The notes under the pieces are model-generated. The model saw only the letters and a list, made by a program, of their open reading frames with translations, had not been told where the DNA came from and ran no database searches. Below are positions 33,963-42,181 of a stretch of 58,384 nucleotides of DNA, in pieces. This DNA is from Bacillota bacterium (GTDB taxonomy: Bacteria; Bacillota; Clostridia; Oscillospirales; Ruminococcaceae): positions 1 to 58,384 of the forward strand of contig JAEWXO010000101.1 of assembly GCA_023458875.1 (NCBI GenBank). The letters run 5' to 3'. Each line of letters opens with the position of its first letter. Position 1 is the stretch's first letter. The position numbers and the translations under genes are program-made.

Positions 33963-35246
33963 TTAACGGTCAGGCATATTAAGCTGTATTTTAAGTTCTG
34001 TCTTTGTTTTATACATGTTTTCCTCCGCCTCTGCAAGCAGGGCTTCATATGAATAATCACCCTTTGCATAAGCATATCCGTATGAAAGGGCACATTTTAC
34101 CGAGTCACTTTCAGCACTGAGTATTATCGGAGAATCATTTACTATTTTTTCTATAATACTATCCATTTCTTTAAAAGTACAGTTGCTCATAACCACAAGA
34201 AATTCATCTCCGCCCATACGGAAACCCATTCCGCTGTTACCTATAAGTTCATTTATATACTCTGCAGCTTTTTTAATGACATAATCTCCTCTTTCATGTC
34301 CGAGTTTGTCATTCATGAGCTTTAAGTTATTTACATCAAAATATATAACGCATATAGAAGAAAGCTTCTGGAATTTACTAAGTACATTATTATAATGCCG
34401 CTTGTTGAACATCTGTGTCATTCCGTCATGAGTGGCTTCATAAATTGCGTTTGAAAGGTTTTCTGTTGAATCGTTGATATCACTTATCATTTTCTTTATC
34501 GCGTTTCCAAGATAACCTATCTCATTATCTTTTTTAGTCTTGAACATATCCATGATATTCATATCACCGCTCTTTGACACAGAACCGGTAAATTCGAGAG
34601 CAGTCTTTGAAAAGTTTTTTATCGGTAAAAAAACATCCTTGTTAATAACAGACATCAAGGCTTTTGTTAAAATAAAACTAATTAATATTATACACAGACT
34701 TCCCAGTATAAAAACAGGAAAATACTTATTTACCCGTGAATAATCTGATTCAACGATTATATATCCGCATGTCTTACTGTCAAGTGTATGAATAGGTCTG
34801 TATGAAAAAAATCTGTTTCCGATAGCCTCGTTCCACTCTTCTTCACCACAAAGGAGCTTGTCCTTAAATGAAGAGGTATGATCATCATACATTACCTTGG
34901 TTCCTATTTTATTCTGATCAGTATCGTATATGTAATATCCTACTGATTCATTATAGCTTATTAATGATATTCTTAATATTGTCTCGCTTTTTCTTACATA
35001 TTCCTTAAGTCTGTTTTCTGTATTCAGATAATATTCATCTGTTTTTCTGGTAATAAGATAATTCCTTGCATCATCCGCATTTATTTCTATCTCCGAAAAA
35101 TTTTCTGCTGCCTCTGATATATTTTTTATATTATCTTTTACAATTGAACTTTTAAAAGCATAACATATTCCGAAACTCAGAATTGTAATTACCGACATAA
35201 AAGAAAATATCTGAATAAACATTTGCTTTTTAATGGATTTTTTCAT
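33963..35246 (-). CDS. Membrane-bound GGDEF diguanylate cyclase
   Basis: 427 aa. TM1 about residues 10-30, extracellular sensor about 31-170, TM2 about 173-196, HAMP-like linker, then a GGDEF domain (about 265-425). The catalytic core is intact: DVNNLKLMNDKLGHERGD and FRMGGDEFLVVM. The RxxD inhibitory site upstream of GGDEF is absent (NSGMGFRM), so product feedback is not expected. It should make cyclic di-GMP in response to an external signal. It is the first gene of the cluster, 36 nt before the YesM-like sensor, preceded by a good promoter. No EAL or PilZ protein is in the window. Confidence 0.92.
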   Translation of the reverse strand: MKKSIKKQMFIQIFSFMSVITILSFGICYAFKSSIVKDNIKNISEAAENFSEIEINADDARNYLITRKTDEYYLNTENRLKEYVRKSETILRISLISYNESVGYYIYDTDQNKIGTKVMYDDHTSSFKDKLLCGEEEWNEAIGNRFFSYRPIHTLDSKTCGYIIVESDYSRVNKYFPVFILGSLCIILISFILTKALMSVINKDVFLPIKNFSKTALEFTGSVSKSGDMNIMDMFKTKKDNEIGYLGNAIKKMISDINDSTENLSNAIYEATHDGMTQMFNKRHYNNVLSKFQKLSSICVIYFDVNNLKLMNDKLGHERGDYVIKKAAEYINELIGNSGMGFRMGGDEFLVVMSNCTFKEMDSIIEKIVNDSPIILSAESDSVKCALSYGYAYAKGDYSYEALLAEAEENMYKTKTELKIQLNMPDR

Positions 35247-35281
35247 CTCACCACCACCATTATGAATAATATTATACAGTT

Positions 35282-35310
35282 ATTGTAGCACATTTTAATC
35301 AAAATATCAA
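35282..35310 (-). promoter_or_regulatory. Promoter of the GGDEF-sensor-lipoprotein cluster
   Basis: Minus strand TTGATA (35305-35310), 17-nt spacer, TGC-TACAAT (-10 at 35282-35287), an extended -10. The transcript should begin near 35275, about 29 nt before the GGDEF gene. It is divergent from the tyrS promoter. Confidence 0.72.
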
Positions 35311-35383
35311 TACCATAACGAATTTTTATTATTTTTTTGTTACAAAAATACTAACGCTTATTTATTATATTTTACAAAAGCAC

Positions 35384-35411
35384 TTGACAATATATAAAAT
35401 CATATGATAAT
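35384..35411 (+). promoter_or_regulatory. Promoter of tyrS
   Basis: TTGACA (35384-35389), 16-nt spacer, GATAAT (35406-35411). The start site near 35418 is just before the T-box stem I, as expected. Confidence 0.8.
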
Positions 35412-35417
35412 ATAGTA

Positions 35418-35672
35418 GTTATAAAGCGATGAAGAGAATAAGTAATACAGTAACTTCAAGTCAAAGAGAGTCTCTGTCTGCTGCGAAGAGATACTGAAGT
35501 CTGTACGAATACATCCCGGAGCTGATATTCTGAACATTATTAAGTAGGATTATCCGGTTCACACCCGTTAAAGTGTTTTAAGGCTGACACACGCTGTCAG
35601 TAAACTGAGGTGGTACCACGATAAAAAATATCGTCCTCTGATAAGCTTTTTGTCTTATCAGAGGATTTTTTA
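35418..35672 (+). ncRNA. T-box riboswitch, tyrosine specific
   Basis: Leader of tyrS with stem I base GATG/CATC, the specifier-loop signature AGTA (5' side) and GAA-TAC-A (3' side) giving specifier UAC (35510-35512) for Tyr, the AGAGAG-type distal motif, the T-box GAGGTGGTACCACG (35607-35620) whose UGGU can pair with the ACCA end of uncharged tRNA-Tyr, and a terminator stem TCCTCTGATAAG/CTTATCAGAGGA (35634-35645 and 35654-35665) with a T-run. Uncharged tRNA-Tyr should stabilise the antiterminator and allow tyrS transcription. Confidence 0.96.
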
Positions 35673-35690
35673 ATTCAGGAGGTTTTTAAA

Positions 35691-36908
35691 ATGACATTAT
35701 TTGAAGAATTGAAACGACGCGGGCTCATTGCACAGATGACACATGAAAAAGAAATCGAAGATCTGCTAAACAATCAGAAAGTTTCTTTCTATATCGGATT
35801 TGACGCTACTGCTGACAGTCTGCATGTAGGACACTTTTTACAGCTTGTTGTCATGAAGCATATGCAGAACGCCGGACACAAGCCCTTTGCACTTCTCGGA
35901 ACAGCTACAACAATGATAGGTGACCCTACGGGAAAAACAGATATGCGCCCTATGCTCACCGTTGATGAGATAAACCATAATGCTGAATGTTTCAGAAAGC
36001 AGATGTCAAAATTTATTGATTTTTCAGAGGGAAAAGCTGAAATAGTTAAAAACGGGGACTGGTTCCTTGACATGAACTATATCGAGTTCTTAAGAAATAT
36101 CGGAAGACATTTTTCAGTAAACCAGATGCTCACAAAGGAATGCTTTAAAACACGCCTTGAAAAAGGTCTTTCATTCCTTGAATTTAACTACATGCTTATG
36201 CAGAGCTACGATTTCCTGTACCTGTACCAGAACAAGGGTGTCAGCATGGAGCTTGGCGGAAACGATCAGTGGAGCAACATGCTTGGCGGTGTTGAGCTTG
36301 TAAGACGTGTTGAGGGTAAGGAAGCATACGGAATGACATTTACTCTTCTTACAACAAAAGAAGGCAAAAAAATGGGCAAAACAGAAAAGGGCGCACTCTG
36401 GCTCGACCCTCAGAAATGCTCACCATATGACTTCTTCCAGTACTGGAGAAACGTAAGCGATGATGACGTTATTAACTGTCTGAAGCTTCTTACATTCATT
36501 CCTATTGAACAGATTGAGGAAATGGAACGCACAATGCACGGCTCAGATCTTAACAAGGCAAAAGAAATTCTCGCCTTTGAAGTTACAAATATGATACACG
36601 GTGAAGAAGAAGCAACAAAATGCATAAATGCCGCAAAGGAGATATTTGCAGGAGGCGGAAAGAGCGATGATATGCCTTCTACAGAGCTTTCTGCCGATGA
36701 GCTGACTGACGGCGGTATAGGCATTCTGACTCTTATGGTTAAAACAGGCCTTGCCTCTTCAAACGGTGATGCAAGGAGAACGGTTACTCAGGGAGGCATT
36801 TCGGTAAACGATGTAAAAATTACTGATCCTTCCGAGATAATAAAAATAACCGGGGATGTTGTTCTGAAAAAGGGAAAGAAAACTTTTCATAAAGTTTCAC
36901 TAAAATAA
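35691..36908 (+). CDS. tyrS: Tyrosyl-tRNA synthetase
   Basis: 405-aa class Ic synthetase. The HIGH-type motif is HVGHFLQLVVMKHMQ (residues 45-60), the KMSKS-type loop is KEGKKMGKTEKGALWLD, and a C-terminal S4 RNA-binding domain (about 340-400) has DARRTVTQGGISVND. It forms Tyr-AMP and charges tRNA-Tyr. SD AGGAGG precedes ATG. Expression is controlled by the tyrosine T-box directly upstream. It is monocistronic, with a terminator 10 nt after the stop. Confidence 0.97.
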   Translation: MTLFEELKRRGLIAQMTHEKEIEDLLNNQKVSFYIGFDATADSLHVGHFLQLVVMKHMQNAGHKPFALLGTATTMIGDPTGKTDMRPMLTVDEINHNAECFRKQMSKFIDFSEGKAEIVKNGDWFLDMNYIEFLRNIGRHFSVNQMLTKECFKTRLEKGLSFLEFNYMLMQSYDFLYLYQNKGVSMELGGNDQWSNMLGGVELVRRVEGKEAYGMTFTLLTTKEGKKMGKTEKGALWLDPQKCSPYDFFQYWRNVSDDDVINCLKLLTFIPIEQIEEMERTMHGSDLNKAKEILAFEVTNMIHGEEEATKCINAAKEIFAGGGKSDDMPSTELSADELTDGGIGILTLMVKTGLASSNGDARRTVTQGGISVNDVKITDPSEIIKITGDVVLKKGKKTFHKVSLK

Positions 36909-36917
36909 CTTCAATAC

Positions 36918-36956
36918 AATTAAAAGACTTTCAATATGGAGGTCTTTTAATTTTTT
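36918..36956 (+). terminator. Terminator after tyrS
   Basis: 11-bp stem AATTAAAAGAC/GTCTTTTAATT (36918-36928 and 36942-36952) followed by T residues to 36956. Confidence 0.8.
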
Positions 36957-37026
36957 ACTTAATAAAGTCAAAATGTTTCTATATAATAATATAAAGCCCT
37001 CTATTACTCAGAAAGAAGTGCATTAA

Positions 37027-38745
37027 TTGAAAAAACTATTTAAATATTTTAAAGGATATAGAAAATATCTTTTTCTCGGTCCGTTCCTTAAAATGCTCGA
37101 AGCAATATTTGAGCTCACCGTTCCTGTTGTAACGGCAAAAATCATTGACACAGGTATATATAACAATGACAAGGAATATGTAGTGAAAATGAGCCTTGTA
37201 ATAATCCTTCTCGGAATAACCGGTCTTGTATTTGCACTTACCTGCCAGTATTTTGCTGCAAAATGTGCTTTTGGTTTTGGTACATCTCTCCGAAAGGACC
37301 TCTATAAACATATAAACTCTCTTTCTCATTCAGAAATTGACAGGCTCGGTACGTCAACTCTTGTAACACGCCTTACAAACGATACAAATGCCGTACAGAC
37401 GGGAATCAATATGTTCATAAGACTTGCAACACGATCGCCATTTCTGATAATCGGTTCAACAATTGCCGCTGTATCACTTGACCTGAAACTTTCTATAATA
37501 TTCCTTATTACTGCTCCCCTGATGTCATTCATTATATATAAAATAATGAGTAAATCAATTCCTATGTACAAAAGCAACCAGAAAAGACTTGACAGAATAT
37601 CTCTTCTTACAAACGAAAATCTCGAAGGCGTACGTGTCATAAGGTCATTTTCAAGACAGTCAGAGGAAATATCCGAATTTGACAAAGCAAGCGAAGAATT
37701 ATGCAGGCATGCCATAATAGTCGGCAAAATATCAGCAATACTTAATCCTGTAACCTTCATGATAATGAATCTTGCCATTGTATGTATAATCCGGTTCGGT
37801 GGAATACGTGTAAATGCAGGTAGTCTTACTCAGGGTGAACTGACTGCATTTGTAAATTATCTTACTCAGATTTCATTGTCTCTTATTGCTCTTGCATATC
37901 TGATTATTTTTTTTAACAAGGCTGTTGCAGGCGCAGGCAGAATAACCGCTTTATTTGACGTACATTCAACAATTGCTGACGGAACACAGGAGATACAATA
38001 TGCAGATAACTCCCCTGTTCTGGAATTTAAAAATGTATGCTTCCGATACAATGACGCTTCGGACGATGCTGTTTCGGATATTTCCTTTACCCTTAACAGA
38101 GGTGAAACTCTTGGTATTATAGGCGGAACAGGAAGCGGAAAATCAACAATTGCCGGACTTATTCCAAGATTTTATGATGTTACTGCCGGTCAGATAAACA
38201 TATACGGCAAAAACATAAAGGACTACAGGCTAAGCCAGGTAAGACGATTTATAGCATCCGTACCGCAAAAAGCATCCGTACTTTCAGGAACAGTAGCTGA
38301 AAATATACGTATGGGAAATATAAACGCAACAGATAAGGATATCATTTCAGCTTTAAAAACCGCGCAGGCATATGAGTTTGTTGAAAAGCTTCCCGAAAAT
38401 ATAAACGCACCTGTTCTTCAGGGAGGAAAAAACTTTTCAGGCGGCCAGAAGCAGCGTCTTACAATTGCAAGAGCAATTGCCGCCAAACCTTCAATACTCA
38501 TACTCGATGACAGCACAAGTGCCCTCGATATGACAACCGATTACAATCTGAGAAAAGCTCTTTCTGAAAACATGAGCGATACAATCGTCATAATGATATC
38601 CCAGCGAGCCACATCATTAAAAAACGCTGATAAAATCCTTGTGCTTGATGACGGCAAATGTGCCGGATTCGGAACACATCAGTCTCTTTCTGAAGACTGT
38701 CCTGTCTATGCAGAAATACTGGAAATTCAAAAGGCTGGTGAATAG
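37027..38745 (+). CDS. ABC exporter half-transporter, degenerate-site subunit
   Basis: 572 aa: a six-helix type IV exporter membrane domain (about residues 15-310) fused to an ATPase domain (about 325-570). Walker A GGTGSGKSTIAGL, signature FSGGQKQRLTIARAIA. Walker B ends ILILDDSTSALD, with Asp in place of the catalytic Glu, as in the degenerate subunit of heterodimeric exporters such as BmrC/D or TM287/288. The start is TTG, with only a weak SD. The partner gene begins 2 nt after the stop. The substrate (drug, lipid or peptide) cannot be told. Confidence 0.9.
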   Translation: MKKLFKYFKGYRKYLFLGPFLKMLEAIFELTVPVVTAKIIDTGIYNNDKEYVVKMSLVIILLGITGLVFALTCQYFAAKCAFGFGTSLRKDLYKHINSLSHSEIDRLGTSTLVTRLTNDTNAVQTGINMFIRLATRSPFLIIGSTIAAVSLDLKLSIIFLITAPLMSFIIYKIMSKSIPMYKSNQKRLDRISLLTNENLEGVRVIRSFSRQSEEISEFDKASEELCRHAIIVGKISAILNPVTFMIMNLAIVCIIRFGGIRVNAGSLTQGELTAFVNYLTQISLSLIALAYLIIFFNKAVAGAGRITALFDVHSTIADGTQEIQYADNSPVLEFKNVCFRYNDASDDAVSDISFTLNRGETLGIIGGTGSGKSTIAGLIPRFYDVTAGQINIYGKNIKDYRLSQVRRFIASVPQKASVLSGTVAENIRMGNINATDKDIISALKTAQAYEFVEKLPENINAPVLQGGKNFSGGQKQRLTIARAIAAKPSILILDDSTSALDMTTDYNLRKALSENMSDTIVIMISQRATSLKNADKILVLDDGKCAGFGTHQSLSEDCPVYAEILEIQKAGE

Positions 38746-38746
38746 T

Positions 38747-40474
38747 ATGAAAAAAAATTTAAAAAGAATATTTTACTATGCGTCACGTTATCCGAAAAAT
38801 CTGATACTTTCCATAATATTTGCACTGACTGGTGTTGCCGGTTCACTTGTCGTACCGATACTGACAGGATATTCAATAGATTTTATCATAGGAAAAAACA
38901 AAGTAGACTTCGGTGGTGTTATTAAAACACTTACTGTTCTTTCATTTGCTGTTGTATCAAGCAGTATATCACAGTGGATAATGACAAGAAACACAAACGT
39001 CCTTTCATACAAAACAGCACGCGATATACGCTCTGATTTTTTCAGGAAGCTTAACACTGTACCGATAAGCTTTATCGACAAAAATTCCAAGGGTGATTTT
39101 GTAAGCCGTGCAACAAATGATATTGAAATTATATCTGACGCACTTACCCAGACATTTACACAGTTTTTTACCGGTATAGTAACTATTCTGGGAACTCTTG
39201 TATTTATGATAGTTATTGATATAAAAATATCCCTTATTGTTATTGTCCTGACCCCTCTCTCACTTATTGCTGCCTCAAAAATAGCAAAGCTGTGTCGTAA
39301 ATCATTTTCAGAGCAGTCGGAAATAAGGGGCGAACTGTCAGGACTTACTGATGAAATGATCAAAAATCAGTCCCTTGTAAAGGCATTTTCATATGAAAGT
39401 ATTGCTGAAGAAAAATTTGACGGTCTGAATATAAGCTTTGGCGAGACAGGACTTAAAGCAACGTTCTTTTCATCTCTTACAAATCCGACAACGAGATTTA
39501 TAAACGGTCTCATATCTGCATTTGTAGGACTTGCCGGTTCAATTCGTGTAATAAACGGTGGAATATCAGTAGGAACACTTATAAGCTTTCTTTCATTTGC
39601 AAATCAGTACACAAAGCCCTTTAATGAAATTACAGGAGTTATTTCTGAACTCCAGAATGCCATTGCATCAGCCAAACGTGTATTTAAAGTAATTGACGCA
39701 CAGGACGAATCAGATGACAGCAGCCTGCCATTTCTTTGCAACCCTGACGGTTCAGTAAGGTTTGAAAATGTTTTTTTCTCGTATACTCCTGATAAGCCGC
39801 TGCTGCAGAATATAAGCATCGATATAAAACCAGGACAGAGAATAGCCATAGTCGGGCCAACCGGCTGCGGAAAGACGACACTCATAAATCTCCTTATGCG
39901 TTTTTATGATACAACCGGTGGAAATATATTCATTTCAGGTAATGACATCCGGAGTATTAACCGCAGCAGTCTCAGAAGCTCATTCGGAATGGTTCTTCAG
40001 GACACATGGCTTTTTAACGGAACAATAGCCGAAAACATATCATACGGAAAACCTGATGCTTCTCTTGATGAAATAATAAGCTCTGCAAAGGCAGCTCATG
40101 CCCATAGCTTTATCAGGCGTCTTTCTGACGGTTACAATACAATGATAGGCGAAAACGGAGGAAACCTTTCACAGGGTCAGAAGCAGCTTCTGACTATTGC
40201 CCGTATAATGCTTACAAATCCACCTATGCTTATTCTTGATGAAGCCACAAGCAGCATAGATATACGCACGGAAGTAAAAATACAGCAGGCATTTGAAAAG
40301 CTTATGAATAATAAAACAAGCTTTATTATAGCTCACCGTCTTTCAACCGTAAGAAATACCGATCTTATACTTGTAATGAACAACGGAGATATTATTGAAC
40401 ACGGAAATCACCATGAGCTTATAGAAAAACGCGGATTTTACTACAACCTGTACAAATCCGCTTCATCGCTCTGA
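38747..40474 (+). CDS. ABC exporter half-transporter, catalytic subunit
   Basis: 575 aa with the same layout as the preceding subunit. ATG 38747 is chosen, directly after the stop of subunit 1 (GGTGAATAGTATG), since a start further upstream would run through that gene. The membrane domain covers about residues 15-315 and the ATPase 330-575. Walker A IVGPTGCGKTTLINL, Walker B MLILDEATSSID with the catalytic Glu, H-loop IIAHRLST. Its signature motif is LSQGQKQ rather than LSGGQ. With subunit 1 it forms one normal and one degenerate ATP site, the hallmark of a heterodimer. Confidence 0.92.
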   Translation: MKKNLKRIFYYASRYPKNLILSIIFALTGVAGSLVVPILTGYSIDFIIGKNKVDFGGVIKTLTVLSFAVVSSSISQWIMTRNTNVLSYKTARDIRSDFFRKLNTVPISFIDKNSKGDFVSRATNDIEIISDALTQTFTQFFTGIVTILGTLVFMIVIDIKISLIVIVLTPLSLIAASKIAKLCRKSFSEQSEIRGELSGLTDEMIKNQSLVKAFSYESIAEEKFDGLNISFGETGLKATFFSSLTNPTTRFINGLISAFVGLAGSIRVINGGISVGTLISFLSFANQYTKPFNEITGVISELQNAIASAKRVFKVIDAQDESDDSSLPFLCNPDGSVRFENVFFSYTPDKPLLQNISIDIKPGQRIAIVGPTGCGKTTLINLLMRFYDTTGGNIFISGNDIRSINRSSLRSSFGMVLQDTWLFNGTIAENISYGKPDASLDEIISSAKAAHAHSFIRRLSDGYNTMIGENGGNLSQGQKQLLTIARIMLTNPPMLILDEATSSIDIRTEVKIQQAFEKLMNNKTSFIIAHRLSTVRNTDLILVMNNGDIIEHGNHHELIEKRGFYYNLYKSASSL

Positions 40475-40481
40475 TTTTTTA

Positions 40482-40516
40482 GGCAAAGGCGCTATTTCAG
40501 CTGCTTTTGCCTTTTT
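40482..40516 (+). terminator. Terminator after the ABC exporter genes
   Basis: Stem GGCAAAGGC/GCTTTTGCC (40482-40490 and 40503-40511, one G-U pair) followed by TTTTT. Its right arm lies inside the last codons of the convergent BY-kinase gene. Confidence 0.8.
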
Positions 40517-41973
40517 AATTTCAGGGTATTGCTGTTGTAATTGCTTCCGTTATTATATAAATCCTCTGTATATGAGTTTATCTGCAGGTATTTTTCGGGG
40601 ATCGAAGCATGCTCATATTTCTTTTTACTAATAAGAACATCATTTAAAACAAACCCTATTATATTGCTGTCAACAAGCTTAAAGCTGTCTATTGCGGTAT
40701 CAACATCACTGTATGTACTTGCGCCGCATCTCACAACCATTATTATACCGTCTGTAATTTTTGAAAACGGTATTGCATCCGGAGTTACATTTACTGCAGG
40801 CGAATCAACAATAATATAATCAAACTGCTCAGATAATCTGTTCATCAGCCGTGACATTTCTTCACTTGCTGCCATATCCAACGAATCAGAATGGACTGTC
40901 CCTGATGTTATTATAAACAGATTCTGATTGCCTTTGTACTTTATTATAGTATTACTTATTTCTGCACTCCCAAGAACCAAATTACTAAGTCCCGAACTGT
41001 TACGGACTCTGAAATATGTATGAAGCTCTCCGTCTCTCATATCACCGTCTATAATCAGCACACGTTCTCCTGATTCCGCTATTGCAACAGCAAGATTTAC
41101 AGCTGTTACGGTTTTACCCTCCTGAACAGACGGACTCGCTATAACTATCCTTCGGCATGTGCTTCCGTTTGATGTATATCTGAGATTTGTCCTCAGCATT
41201 TTATATGCTTCCTTAACATAAAAAGCCATATTGATTTTAAGTATAAAACCATTTTTATCCGATGTTTTTCCTTTTTTATTTCTGACAGCTGTAAATGACG
41301 GAATCTGAGCTAATACAGGTATTTCATATCTGTTTTCTATATCCTTTTTATCACTTATCTTCCTATTCATTATTTCTAAAGCCAATGAAATAAAAAAACT
41401 GAAAACAAACCCCGCAGCTATTCCTGCAAGAGTGTTTCTCATAAGATTTGGCGAACAAGGATTTAATGGTACTTTGGCAGGATCACACAATACAACTCTT
41501 CCTGATTTTGTAACATCCGTTACCATTTCAGGTGCAAATTCTTCAATCGCATTCTGTATATTCATAATAGTATCAACATCTGTTCCCGATACTGTAACAT
41601 TAAAAATGGATGTGTCAGCTTCTGCCGAGACTGTTATCATCTTCTTAAGCTCAGATGTCGATAATTCAACTTCTGAGCATACCAGTACATTGTCATAGAA
41701 TTTTTCTGTCCTGAACAGTTGTATGTATGTATTAACCAGCTTCTGCAGATACATAAGCTCCGATGAATTTGTTCCGAGTGAATGGCTCGTACTGTCAGCG
41801 GCATAATACTTTGCATTGACTGAATATACAGGTGTAATCATAAAAATAGTTATCAATGAAACAACAATACCTGATATAATTGAAAATCCCATAATAATAA
41901 TCCATCTTTTTAATATCATGTCCATTATATCTTTTATAGTGAATCCCTCTTGATTTGTTAAATCTTCTCTCAT
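40492..41973 (-). CDS. Wzz/BY-kinase fusion for polysaccharide export
   Basis: 493 aa combining a polysaccharide co-polymerase (Wzz) domain and a cytoplasmic bacterial tyrosine kinase (CpsD/Wzc-like). TM1 about residues 28-50, an extracellular region about 51-175, TM2 about 178-200, and the kinase from about 250. Walker A SPSVQEGKTVTAVNLA, Walker A' RVLIIDGDMRDGE, Walker B YIIVDSPA. The C-terminal end has scattered Tyr residues (EKYLQINSYTEDLYNNGSNY), likely autophosphorylated. Single-chain forms are common in proteobacteria, while most Firmicutes split them. Notably no capsule genes flank it here, so it may act on a locus elsewhere. SD AAGGAA. Confidence 0.88.
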   Translation of the reverse strand: MREDLTNQEGFTIKDIMDMILKRWIIIMGFSIISGIVVSLITIFMITPVYSVNAKYYAADSTSHSLGTNSSELMYLQKLVNTYIQLFRTEKFYDNVLVCSEVELSTSELKKMITVSAEADTSIFNVTVSGTDVDTIMNIQNAIEEFAPEMVTDVTKSGRVVLCDPAKVPLNPCSPNLMRNTLAGIAAGFVFSFFISLALEIMNRKISDKKDIENRYEIPVLAQIPSFTAVRNKKGKTSDKNGFILKINMAFYVKEAYKMLRTNLRYTSNGSTCRRIVIASPSVQEGKTVTAVNLAVAIAESGERVLIIDGDMRDGELHTYFRVRNSSGLSNLVLGSAEISNTIIKYKGNQNLFIITSGTVHSDSLDMAASEEMSRLMNRLSEQFDYIIVDSPAVNVTPDAIPFSKITDGIIMVVRCGASTYSDVDTAIDSFKLVDSNIIGFVLNDVLISKKKYEHASIPEKYLQINSYTEDLYNNGSNYNSNTLKLKRQKQLK

Positions 41974-42117
41974 ATTTTATTTCCTTTCATTGTGTAATAT
42001 GGGATTTTATTACTTATTGACATTAATAATTATAAATCATTATTCAGGTAAAATCAACTGTTATTTATAATTTTTTATCTTTAGCCTGTCGTATTCAGCC
42101 GTTTTTTCTGATTTATG

Positions 42118-42160
42118 AAAAAAAAGCGCAGACTTAAGTATATTTAAGTCTGCGCTTTTT
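42118..42160 (-). terminator. Terminator of rpoBC
   Basis: A perfect 17-bp stem AAAAAGCGCAGACTTAA/TTAAGTCTGCGCTTTTT (42121-42137 and 42144-42160); on the minus strand the T-run continues for eight bases. It lies 22 nt beyond the rpoC stop and can act in both directions. Confidence 0.92.
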
Positions 42161-42181
42161 ATAAAAAGATTTATTTAGTTT

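Noticed and set aside
35247..35281. c-di-GMP riboswitch before the GGDEF gene
   Set aside because: The predicted leader is only about 29 nt, too short for a GEMM aptamer, and no core motif is visible.
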